64,000 nt of DNA from JAICUY01 sp963716585 (GTDB lineage: Bacteria > Chloroflexota > Limnocylindria > QHBO01): positions 1 to 64,000 of the forward strand of contig CAVQTN010000002.1 in the NCBI GenBank assembly GCA_963716585.1. The letters run 5' to 3'. Both the position numbers and the translations under genes were made by a program. The number at the start of each line of letters is the position of its first letter. The first letter of the stretch is position 1. Shown here piece after piece: positions 57,524-64,000 of the stretch. The notes below the pieces were generated by a model that saw nothing but the letters and a program-made list of their open reading frames with translations, had not been told where the DNA came from and ran no database searches.

Positions 57524-58096
57524 ATGATCCTGCACCAACCCACCACGCGCGGTCATCGCCTCGGCCTGCCGAGCTTCAGCAGCCTCGGCACGGACCGCCT
57601 GGCGGCGGCGCTCGGCCGGCGGCTCGACGACGGCTATCACTACCTGCCGCGGGTCACTGCCGGCACGGAGCCGATCCACGCCGTCGTCGTCGGCCCGGGC
57701 GGCACCTGGACGATCATGCCGGCTCACGATGCCGGACGCTTCCGCAAGCGCAACGGCCACTGGTACCGCTGGAACCGTTCGACCGAGTCATGGGTTCCGT
57801 GGGCCGCCGAGCCGGTGACCTCCGCCCGGCTCGCCGGTCACCGCCTGGAGCTGCATCTCGATCGCGCCGGCCTGCCGGCAACTGTCGAGCCGGCGCTGCT
57901 GGTGACCCCTGACGTGCAGCTCGGCTGGGAGGCGACCGAGCGACCCGGTGTGCACGTCCACGACGACGTCGCGCGACTCGCCGCACGAATCTCGCGCGAC
58001 GAGGCGCTGACGCCCGCCCAGGTGGATCGCATCGTGGCCCTGCTCGATCCGCGGCAGCCGGTTCCGCGCCTCACTCCGTCGACGCATCGCGGCTGA
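57524..58096 (+). CDS. NERD-like (nuclease-related) domain protein
   Basis: The 190-residue protein has a pattern like the NERD domain: YLPRVTAGTEPIHAVVVGPG, then GTWTIMPAHDAGRFRKRNG and WYRWN, and VEPALLVTPDV. NERD domains have a restriction-endonuclease-like fold. The usual acidic and lysine residues are not all evident (the D-xxK region reads IMPAHDAG), so nuclease activity is doubtful. It is divergent from folE and converges on the PAP2 gene with a 26-base overlap. Confidence 0.6.
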   Translation: MILHQPTTRGHRLGLPSFSSLGTDRLAAALGRRLDDGYHYLPRVTAGTEPIHAVVVGPGGTWTIMPAHDAGRFRKRNGHWYRWNRSTESWVPWAAEPVTSARLAGHRLELHLDRAGLPATVEPALLVTPDVQLGWEATERPGVHVHDDVARLAARISRDEALTPAQVDRIVALLDPRQPVPRLTPSTHRG

Positions 58097-58736
58097 CGCC
58101 CGGCAAGAGGCGCGATCGGAGCAGCGCCTCGAAGAGCAGGACGATCGCCAGCCCGGTGAGCCAGCCTCCCAGCACGTCGCTCGGGTAATGCACGCCCAGG
58201 TAGACCCGTGACACGCCGACCAGCAGCACCACCAGTCCGAGCGCGCCAATCGAGAGCATCTTGAGCGGGCGGGAGAGCGGGCTGCGGGCGATCAGCAGCG
58301 CGAAGATGCCGTAGGTGACCATTGACAGCGCCGTATGGCCTGAGGGGAAGCTGTAGCCCGGCTCGATCTCGAGGGGAGGCAGCAGGTCCGGTCTCACCCG
58401 CTGCACCAGGTCCTTGATGCCGGCGTTGGCCAGCGAGGCGACGCCGATCGTGGCGGCAGCGGCCAGCCCCAGCCACGGCCGTCGCGCCACCAGCTCGACG
58501 ATGAGCACGAGCAGGGCCATGGCCGCGACCCAGGGCGTGGATCCCAGGATGGTGAGCGGCTGCAGGAACGCGAGCGGCGTGACGAGCGCGTCGCTGCGAA
58601 CGGCGTCGATGATCGCCACGTCCAGGGGCCGGGTCGCGCCGGTGCTGACCGACAGCGCCAGCAGCGTCACGGCGACCAGCAACGCGGCGGCGGCGAGCAG
58701 CGGGAGAAGTGGTCGCCCTGCGACGCTGGCCGGCAT
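58071..58736 (-). CDS. PAP2 superfamily phosphatase
   Basis: The 221-residue membrane protein has about six helices and all three phosphatase motifs: KDLVQRVRP, PSGHTALSM and SRVYLGVHYPSDV. Such enzymes remove phosphate from lipid carriers or phosphatidic acid. ATG 58736 is chosen over a longer start at 58763 because a TAGACT -10 box at 58745-58750 would place transcription start at the 58736 ATG. Confidence 0.9.
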   Translation of the reverse strand: MPASVAGRPLLPLLAAAALLVAVTLLALSVSTGATRPLDVAIIDAVRSDALVTPLAFLQPLTILGSTPWVAAMALLVLIVELVARRPWLGLAAAATIGVASLANAGIKDLVQRVRPDLLPPLEIEPGYSFPSGHTALSMVTYGIFALLIARSPLSRPLKMLSIGALGLVVLLVGVSRVYLGVHYPSDVLGGWLTGLAIVLLFEALLRSRLLPGVSRDASTE

Positions 58737-58744
58737 GGCTTCCA

Positions 58745-58750
58745 AGTCTA
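58745..58750 (-). promoter_or_regulatory. -10 element giving a leaderless PAP2 mRNA
   Basis: TAGACT on the minus strand ends eight bases before the ATG at 58736. Confidence 0.5.
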
Positions 58751-58771
58751 GGGGTCGCGCCATCGGCTCCG

Positions 58772-58777
58772 TATCAT
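58772..58777 (+). promoter_or_regulatory. -10 element giving a leaderless osmoprotectant ABC operon mRNA
   Basis: TATCAT on the plus strand ends six bases before the ATG at 58784. Confidence 0.55.
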
Positions 58778-58783
58778 GCAGCG

Positions 58784-59935
58784 ATGACCAATGGCAACGC
58801 CGGCGGCGCGATCGTCGAGCTCGACCACCTCACCAAGCGATACGGCCCCCCGTCCAGCGCGCCGGCCGTCAACGATCTTTCGCTCACCATCCCCGCCGGC
58901 GAGATCTGCGTGCTGGTCGGTCCGTCGGGCTGCGGCAAGACCACGACCATGAAGATGATCAATCGATTGGTGGAGCCGACCAGCGGCCGGGTGCTGATCG
59001 ACGGCGAGGACGTGACGCGGCTGCCGGCGGTCGAGCTGCGACGCCGGATCGGGTACGTCATCCAGCAGGTCGGTCTCTTTCCGCACCTGACCATCGCCGA
59101 GAATGTGGCGGTGGTGCCGAGGCTGCTGAAGTGGCCGGGGCCGCGCGTTCGGGCGCGGGTCGACGAGCTGCTCGACCTGCTCGGGTTGGAGCCCGCGGCG
59201 TACCGCGATCGCTTCCCGGCCGAGCTGTCGGGCGGCGAGCGGCAGCGCGTGGGCGTCGGACGGGCCCTCGCGGCGGATCCACCGGTGATGCTCATGGACG
59301 AGCCGTTCGGCGCGGTGGACCCGATCCGCCGCGATCGCCTGCAGAACGAGTTCCTGCGCCTGCAGGCGCACGTGCGCAAGACGATCGTATTCGTCACGCA
59401 CGACGTCGACGAGGCGATCAAGATGGCCGACCGGATCGCGATCCTGCAGATCGGCGGCGTGCTGGCCCAGTACGACACGCCCGAGACGATCCTCTCGGCA
59501 CCGGCCGGCGACTTCGTGGAGCGCTTCGTCGGCGCCGATCGCGGCCTCAAACGGCTGTCACTGACCCGGGTCCGCGACCTGGCGCTCATCGAGCCGGCGC
59601 TGGCCCGCGTCGGCGAGCCCCTCGGCGAGCTGCGGCAACGCCTGTTCGCCGCGGAGGTGGACTACGCCCTGCTGGTCGACGACCGCGATCGGCCGCTGGG
59701 TTGGATCGACGCCGACCAGCTCTCCGGCGACGGCGCGCTGCCGGCCGGGCTGGCGACGCCGGGCGCCCCACTGCTCGAACCCGAGTCGACGCTGCGCGAC
59801 GCCCTGTCGGCGATGCTCGGATCGAGCGTGCAGCTCGGCGCGGTGGTCGACGAGAAGGAGGCGGTCATCGGCCTGATCGGTGTCGACCAGATCGCCGAGA
59901 TCCTGCGCGGACCGGGGGCGACGCGTGCGACCTGA
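58784..59935 (+). CDS. Osmoprotectant (glycine betaine/choline) ABC transporter ATPase with CBS domains
   Basis: The 383-residue protein is of the OpuCA/ProV group. It has Walker A GPSGCGKTTTMKMI, the signature LSGGERQRVGVGRAL, Walker B VMLMDEPFGAVD and the H-loop VTHDVDEA. A C-terminal CBS pair (VDYALLVDDRDRPLGWIDAD and VVDEKEAVIGLIGVD) is typical of OpuCA and can sense ionic strength. It is the first gene of ATPase-permease-permease-binding protein. Confidence 0.93.
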   Translation: MTNGNAGGAIVELDHLTKRYGPPSSAPAVNDLSLTIPAGEICVLVGPSGCGKTTTMKMINRLVEPTSGRVLIDGEDVTRLPAVELRRRIGYVIQQVGLFPHLTIAENVAVVPRLLKWPGPRVRARVDELLDLLGLEPAAYRDRFPAELSGGERQRVGVGRALAADPPVMLMDEPFGAVDPIRRDRLQNEFLRLQAHVRKTIVFVTHDVDEAIKMADRIAILQIGGVLAQYDTPETILSAPAGDFVERFVGADRGLKRLSLTRVRDLALIEPALARVGEPLGELRQRLFAAEVDYALLVDDRDRPLGWIDADQLSGDGALPAGLATPGAPLLEPESTLRDALSAMLGSSVQLGAVVDEKEAVIGLIGVDQIAEILRGPGATRAT

Positions 59936-60593
59936 CGAGCCGCTGATCGACGTCGCGTGGGTGACCCGCAACCTCGACGAGATCGGGCAACGGCTGGGCG
60001 AGCACGTGGTGATGACCGTGATCGCGGTCGTCGCGGGCTTTGGGGTCTCGTTCGCGCTCTCGCTGCTCATCCGGCGCTCGCCGCGGCTCTCCGGGCCGGT
60101 GCTCGCCATTTCCGGGGTGCTCTACACCATCCCGAGCCTGGCCCTCTTCGCGCTGCTCATCCCGTTCACCGGGCTGTCGCTCCTCTCGGCCGAGGTGGCG
60201 CTGGTCAGCTACACCGTCCTGATCCTGGTGCGCAATATCGTGGCGGGGCTAGAGTCGGTGCCGAGCGACGTCAGCGAGGCCGCCATCGGGATGGGCTACA
60301 GCGCCTGGCAGCGCCTGTGGCAGATCGAGCTGCCATTGGCCGTGCCGGTCATCGTCGCCGGAGTGCGCATCGCCACGGTCACCACTATCGGGCTGGTGAC
60401 GGTCACCTCGCTGATCGGCCAGGGCGGCCTGGGCTACTTCATCGTGGTGGTCGGCATCCGCCAGTTCTTCCCGACCGCGATCTACGTCGGCGCCGTGCTG
60501 TCGATCGCGCTCGCCATCGGCGCCGACCTGGGACTTCTCGCACTGCAGTCCGGTCTCACCCCGTGGGCGCGGGCGCGTGGCGGCTCGAGCTGA
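59925..60593 (+). CDS. Osmoprotectant ABC transporter permease (first)
   Basis: The 222-residue permease has about five helices and the EAA loop (VPSDVSEAAIGMGYSAWQRL, which contacts the ATPase). IPSLALFALLIPFTGL is the OpuCB/OpuCD-type signature. The GTG start at 59925 overlaps the end of the ATPase gene, so translation is coupled. Confidence 0.9.
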   Translation: MRPDEPLIDVAWVTRNLDEIGQRLGEHVVMTVIAVVAGFGVSFALSLLIRRSPRLSGPVLAISGVLYTIPSLALFALLIPFTGLSLLSAEVALVSYTVLILVRNIVAGLESVPSDVSEAAIGMGYSAWQRLWQIELPLAVPVIVAGVRIATVTTIGLVTVTSLIGQGGLGYFIVVVGIRQFFPTAIYVGAVLSIALAIGADLGLLALQSGLTPWARARGGSS

Positions 60594-61336
60594 TGGAGCT
60601 CATCGGCGCGGCGGTCGCGTGGTTGACCGACCCGAACAACTGGAGCGGCCCTGGCGGCATCCCGACCAGGCTGGTCGAGCATCTGCTGATCTCATTGGCG
60701 CCGCTGGCCGTCGCGCTGCTGGTGGCCCTGCCGGTGGGCCTCTACATCGGTCACACCGGGCGTGGCGCGCTCTTCGCCGTGTCCCTCGGAAACATCGGTC
60801 GGGCGCTGCCGTCGCTCGGCATCCTGGGCATCATCCTGCCGCTGACCCTGCCGCTCACTGCGCGCACCGGCATCCCGCTGGGGCTGCCGCCCACGCTCAT
60901 CGCGCTGTTCGCCCTGGCCATTCCTCCGATCGTCACGAACGCGTACGTCGGCCTGCGCGAGATCGATCCCGACCTCGTCGAGGCGGGACGCGGCATGGGC
61001 ATGCGCGAGTCCCAACTCCTGCGACAGGTCGAGCTGCCGCTGGGCATGCCGGTCATCCTGGCCGGCATCCGGACCTCGGCGGTGCAGGTCGTCGCGACCG
61101 CGACCCTCGGAGCGGTGCTGGGCATCGGCGGCTTCGGTCGCTACATCCTGGACGGCATCAGCCAAAGAGACGACGGACAGCTCATCGGCGGTGCCGTGCT
61201 GGTCGCCCTGCTCGCGATCCTCACTGAGCTGGCGTTCGCGGGGCTTCAGCGTGCGTCCGTCTCAGCTGGGCTCCGCGGCGCCCGACGGCAGGCGGCGTTG
61301 GAGCTCGGCGGCCAGGCGCTGCGGCCGCCGATCTGA
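60593..61336 (+). CDS. Osmoprotectant ABC transporter permease (second)
   Basis: The 247-residue permease begins MELIGAAVAWLTDPNNWSGP and has a similar helix pattern and EAA loop (IDPDLVEAGRGMGMRESQLL). It overlaps the first permease (TGATG). Two permeases per operon is the Opu plan, forming a heterodimeric channel. Confidence 0.9.
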   Translation: MELIGAAVAWLTDPNNWSGPGGIPTRLVEHLLISLAPLAVALLVALPVGLYIGHTGRGALFAVSLGNIGRALPSLGILGIILPLTLPLTARTGIPLGLPPTLIALFALAIPPIVTNAYVGLREIDPDLVEAGRGMGMRESQLLRQVELPLGMPVILAGIRTSAVQVVATATLGAVLGIGGFGRYILDGISQRDDGQLIGGAVLVALLAILTELAFAGLQRASVSAGLRGARRQAALELGGQALRPPI

Positions 61337-61374
61337 ACCTGGAGGGCGTCATGGGCCCTACACAGATCGACTGA

Positions 61375-61380
61375 TAGACT
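61375..61380 (+). promoter_or_regulatory. -10 element upstream of the osmoprotectant binding-protein gene
   Basis: TGATAGACT gives an extended -10 (hexamer 61375-61380) 54 bases before the ATG. The binding-protein gene may thus have extra transcription, as is common for solute-binding proteins. Confidence 0.45.
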
Positions 61381-61434
61381 CGGTCTTCACGTCGCGCCCG
61401 CGGCGTGGGAAGCATCGGACACAAGGAGGACCCA

Positions 61435-62383
61435 ATGCGGACCTACCGCAAGCTCGCCCTCGGGGCGTCGGTGCTGGCACTGCTGGTCAGCGCCTGCACG
61501 ACGGGTGGGGGCAGCAGCACCAGCGCATCGCCGAGCGGCAGCGTACCGGCTTCGACCGCGGTCAAGCCAAAGGTGGTGGTCGGCTCGGCCGACTTCTACG
61601 AGTCGGCCCTCGTCGCCGAGGTCTACGCGCAGGCCCTCGAGGGCAAGGGCTACACCGTCGAGCGCAAGCTGAACATCGGCGCCCGACAGGTCGACCAATG
61701 CGGCTCTCAAGTCCGGGGAGCTGAACCTGATGCCGGAGTACATCGGCAGCGAGGCGCGCGAGCTCAAGGCGACGGCCACCGGCGACCCGGACGCGACGGC
61801 CGCGAACCTCAAGGCCGCCCTCGCGCCCCTTGGCCTGACGGTACTCGACATCGCGCCCGGACAGGACCAGAACGGCTTCGTCGTGCGCCAGGAGACGGCC
61901 GACCAGCACAGCCTGGCATCGCTGAGCGATCTCGCCAAGGTGGCCGACCAGCTGAAATGGGGGCTCCCGAAGGAGTGCTCGACCAATCCCTCCTGCGGTC
62001 AGGCGCTGAAGGATTCCTACGGGATCGACGTCAGCAAGCTGCAGGTCACCAAGCTCGACCCGTGCGGCTCGGCCATGGCGCAGGCGCTGACGTCGAGCAA
62101 CATCGACGTCGCCGAGCTTTGCACCACACAGCCGGACATCGAAAGCTTCAACCTGGTCCTGCTCGACGACGACAAGCAGTCGCAGTCGGCCGACAACATG
62201 GCGCCGATCGTCCGCCAGGACCTGCTGGACGCGGCGCCCTCCGACTTCGCCGAGACGCTCAATGCGGTGTCCGCCAAGCTCACCACCGAGCAGCTCACCA
62301 AGATGAACGTCGCGGTGGCGGTCGATCACCAGGACCCCGCCAAGGTGGCCGAACAATTCCTGAAGGACAGCGGCCTGGCCTAG
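61435..62383 (+). CDS. Osmoprotectant-binding lipoprotein (OpuCC/OsmX-like), frameshifted
   Basis: The start ATG 61435 has AAGGAGGA five bases upstream. The N-terminus is a lipoprotein signal (LVSACTTGG, with the lipobox Cys). The first frame runs to residue about 88 (KPKVVVGSADFYESALVAEV matches the family) and then breaks. The second frame resumes as ALKSGELNLMPEYIGSEARE, the family substrate-loop region, and runs to the stop at 62383. One extra base near 61700 explains this. The joined product would be about 315 residues, normal for the family. It captures betaine or choline for the preceding permeases. Confidence 0.85.
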
Positions 62384-62456
62384 GCCCCGTTCGTACAGCA
62401 GACCGTGCGGGGCGGCGGGCCGAATGGCTCGCGGCCCCGTATCCTTGCGGCCTCGC

Positions 62457-63087
62457 ATGTCCGACCACCTCGACCTCGCTGACTATCGCCGGCGCGTCTT
62501 CGCCCTGTACGAGCAGATGCGGCGCGACGGCCGCGCCGACCCGCTGCGCCTCGTGAACTTCCGCTCCGCCAAGGACCGGCTGCTCGCTGAGCACCCGCAG
62601 TCCCCCATCGCCGCCGATGAGCGCCGCGACTTCCGCGGCCTGGCCTACTGGCGCCACGACCCCGCACTGGCGCTGTCCGCTCGCCTCGAGCCCGATGCCG
62701 ATGCGCCGCCGCTCGACCTGCCCCTTTCCGGCGAAGGTGCGGCCATCCCGTTCGCGCGCATCGGCTGGGTCAGCTTCGAGGTCGGCGGCGTCGCGTGCCG
62801 CCTGTCGGTCTACTGGCTGAACGACTACGCCGGCGGCATCTTCATCCCGTTCCGCGACGGCACCAGCGGCGCGCGAGACGTACGGCGGCGGCCGCTACCT
62901 GTGGGACTCGTCCAAGGGCGCCGACCTCGGCGCCGACGGTGACCGGCTGACGCTCGACTTCAACTACGCCTACCACCCGTCGTGCACCTACGACCCGCGC
63001 TGGAGCTGCCCGCTGGCGCCGCAGGAGAACTGGCTGAGCGCCCCGGTCGCCGCCGGCGAGCGACTGCTCGGCGTCGGCGAATCATGA
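62457..63087 (+). CDS. DUF1684 family protein, frameshifted
   Basis: The product resembles the DUF1684 family: DPLRLVNFRSAKDRLL, then IFIPFRDGTSG. After the latter the frame breaks near 62872. Shifting one base recovers ETYGGGRYLWDSS, LDFNYAYHPSCTYDP and the CPLAPQENWL end with a stop at 63087, all as in the family. The full protein would be about 209 residues. The function of the family is unknown; the conserved cysteines and histidine suggest a metal or a disulfide. The stop overlaps the next gene start (ATGA). Confidence 0.8.
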
Positions 63088-63530
63088 GCAGCCGGACCGT
63101 CAGCCACTGCATCAAGTGCGGACGCGAGGTCGGGCCTGAGGAGACCATCTGCGCGGTCTGCAATCGGGCAGGCATGGCGACGCCATCCGCCAGCCAGTAC
63201 CACGGCACCATGGCGGTGGGCATCGTGGCGGGCGTGGTCCTGATGGCAGTCGCCGCGAGCTGGCTCCTCAGCGGCGTGGGACCGTACCGCGGCAGCGTGC
63301 TCGGCACGCAGGCGGCCCCGGGTGGGCTGCAGGCAACGGTGTCGGTGATGAACCAGGGCACCAAGCCCGGCCGCGCCAAGTGCCAGCTCATCGCCTACGA
63401 CGCGCAGGGACGTTCGCTGCAGTCGCGTTCGGTCCTTTCGCCGCAGGTTCCGGGCGGCGAATCGGTGACGTTCGACGAGGGGATCCCCGCCGTCGAGCAG
63501 GCGGCCACCGTCACCGTCGACTGCCAGTAG
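63084..63530 (+). CDS. Membrane protein with N-terminal zinc ribbon
   Basis: The 148-residue protein has CIKCGREVGPEETICAVC (a zinc ribbon, residues 9-26), one membrane helix (GIVAGVVLMAVAASWLL), and an outer beta domain (LQATVSVMNQGTKPGRAKCQL) of FxLYD-like appearance. Such zinc-ribbon/helix proteins are common and unassigned. It overlaps the DUF1684 gene by four bases. Confidence 0.75.
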   Translation: MSSRTVSHCIKCGREVGPEETICAVCNRAGMATPSASQYHGTMAVGIVAGVVLMAVAASWLLSGVGPYRGSVLGTQAAPGGLQATVSVMNQGTKPGRAKCQLIAYDAQGRSLQSRSVLSPQVPGGESVTFDEGIPAVEQAATVTVDCQ

Positions 63531-63537
63531 CGGGACG

Positions 63538-63939
63538 CTACTCCATGACCAGGCGGACCCCGATGACGCCGCGCGACCGCGGTTGGTCGCTGACCACGAC
63601 CCAGGCCGCGTAGCTCAGGTCGACGACCCGCTGGTCGGCCGTGCCCCAGTAGCACTCGCACCAGTCGACCACCGGCAGGCGAGCGCAGCGGTCCGCGCAG
63701 ACCGTGACGTGGCCGTTGACCACGCCGGTGTAGCGTCCGCCGAGCGCGCCGGGGAGCGCGACCACCGCCCGCCCGGAAAAGCCGGCCGTGCCGGCATAGT
63801 TGCTCGCACGTCCGCTGACCGTGGCCAGCGTCGAGTCGGAGACGGGTATCGCCGGCCCACGAGTCGGCCGCCGAAGTTGGCGCGCGCTGCCGCGCGTCGA
63901 CGAGTCGCCGCGCGCGGACAGGACCTGCTGCTCGCGCAA
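63538..63939 (-). CDS. RlpA-like double-psi beta-barrel protein, 5' end uncertain
   Basis: The 133-residue stretch has an exported-protein layout: a disordered start, then VSGRASNYAGTAGFSGRAVV, VVNGHVTVCADRCARLPVVD and RVVDLSYAAWVVV, which fit the RlpA barrel (GxAsxY, VxVxDrC, DLSxaAF). RlpA-like domains bind or cut glycan. The frame stays open upstream to the window edge and no good start is visible, so the signal peptide may lie beyond 64000 or be lost to an indel. Confidence 0.6.
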   Translation of the reverse strand: MREQQVLSARGDSSTRGSARQLRRPTRGPAIPVSDSTLATVSGRASNYAGTAGFSGRAVVALPGALGGRYTGVVNGHVTVCADRCARLPVVDWCECYWGTADQRVVDLSYAAWVVVSDQPRSRGVIGVRLVME

Positions 63940-64000
63940 CCGCTCGCCCGCGCCGGCTGAGCAACTGACGCTGGATGGTTGGTGCCTCGAATGACGCCGA

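Noticed and set aside
61690..61710. Programmed frameshift in the binding-protein gene
   Set aside because: No slippery heptamer or downstream pseudoknot is evident, and other genes near the contig end show similar one-base breaks.

Overview
The window looks like a chromosomal contig of a GC-rich (roughly two thirds G+C) free-living bacterium. It most likely belongs to the phylum Chloroflexota, perhaps the Limnocylindria/Ellin6529-like lineages. I base this on gene content and protein style: a class I lysyl-tRNA synthetase, a membrane H+-pyrophosphatase, an F420-ligase-family protein, a LysM protein with a cysteine cluster, and a large Bacillus/Thermus-type SRP RNA. I could not run a 16S comparison. 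No phage, insertion sequence, CRISPR array or defence island was found. The region is almost entirely housekeeping.

Layout. 1-2.5 kb: nusG-secE-tRNA-Trp-rpmG, a broken membrane-protein gene, and tRNAs Thr/Tyr/Thr. 2.5-9.6 kb: rlmB, a fused ispDF, a PIN/TRAM membrane protein, radA and clpC. 9.8-13.8 kb: ribosomal protein S1, a divergent mutM and a LysM protein. 13.8-20.5 kb: a minus-strand rRNA locus (16S, tRNA-Ile, a protein gene, tRNA-Ala, 23S, 5S) with a consensus promoter and processing stems. 20.5-28.7 kb: dnaX-ybaB-recR, SRP RNA, all four serine tRNA isoacceptor types, tRNA-Arg(GCG), a degenerate TadA-like deaminase, four small exported or membrane proteins, aroE and tdk. 28.7-35.6 kb: serS, class I lysS and greA behind a promoter-terminator leader, then uppP and hppA. 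35.6-43.8 kb: a surface beta-propeller protein, sigma-54, a histidine phosphatase, lepB, ndk and an M16 protease cluster. 43.8-46.8 kb: coaX-coaBC-panC-like, an operon around coenzyme A. 47-50 kb: a BioD/DRTGG protein, an unknown protein and glutamate dehydrogenase. 50-56.9 kb: a fatty-acid and propionate cluster (thiolase, acyl-CoA ligase, acyl-CoA dehydrogenase, hydroxyacyl-CoA dehydrogenase, MeaB, B12-binding mutase subunit). 56.9-64 kb: folE, a NERD-like protein, a PAP2 phosphatase, an osmoprotectant ABC transporter and small exported proteins.

Regulation visible in the sequence. Many promoters have a TTGACA/TTGACC -35 and a 17-18 bp spacer before a TAGAAT/TACCAT/TACAAT -10. Several genes have a -10 box only 5-8 bases before the start codon, so leaderless mRNAs appear to be common.

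Most notable points. (1) A protein-coding gene of the F420-0:gamma-glutamyl ligase family lies inside the 16S-23S spacer, between tRNA-Ile and tRNA-Ala, behind what may be its own promoter. (2) A TadA-like deaminase lacks the catalytic Glu of the HAE motif, while the nearby tRNA-Arg carries GCG, which needs no A-to-I editing. (3) A PanC-like protein has several catalytic positions changed. (4) A consensus promoter and an intrinsic terminator sit upstream of greA. (5) Apparent single-base frameshifts cluster at the two ends of the window. This suggests that the contig ends carry indel errors, so the broken genes there are probably intact in the organism.
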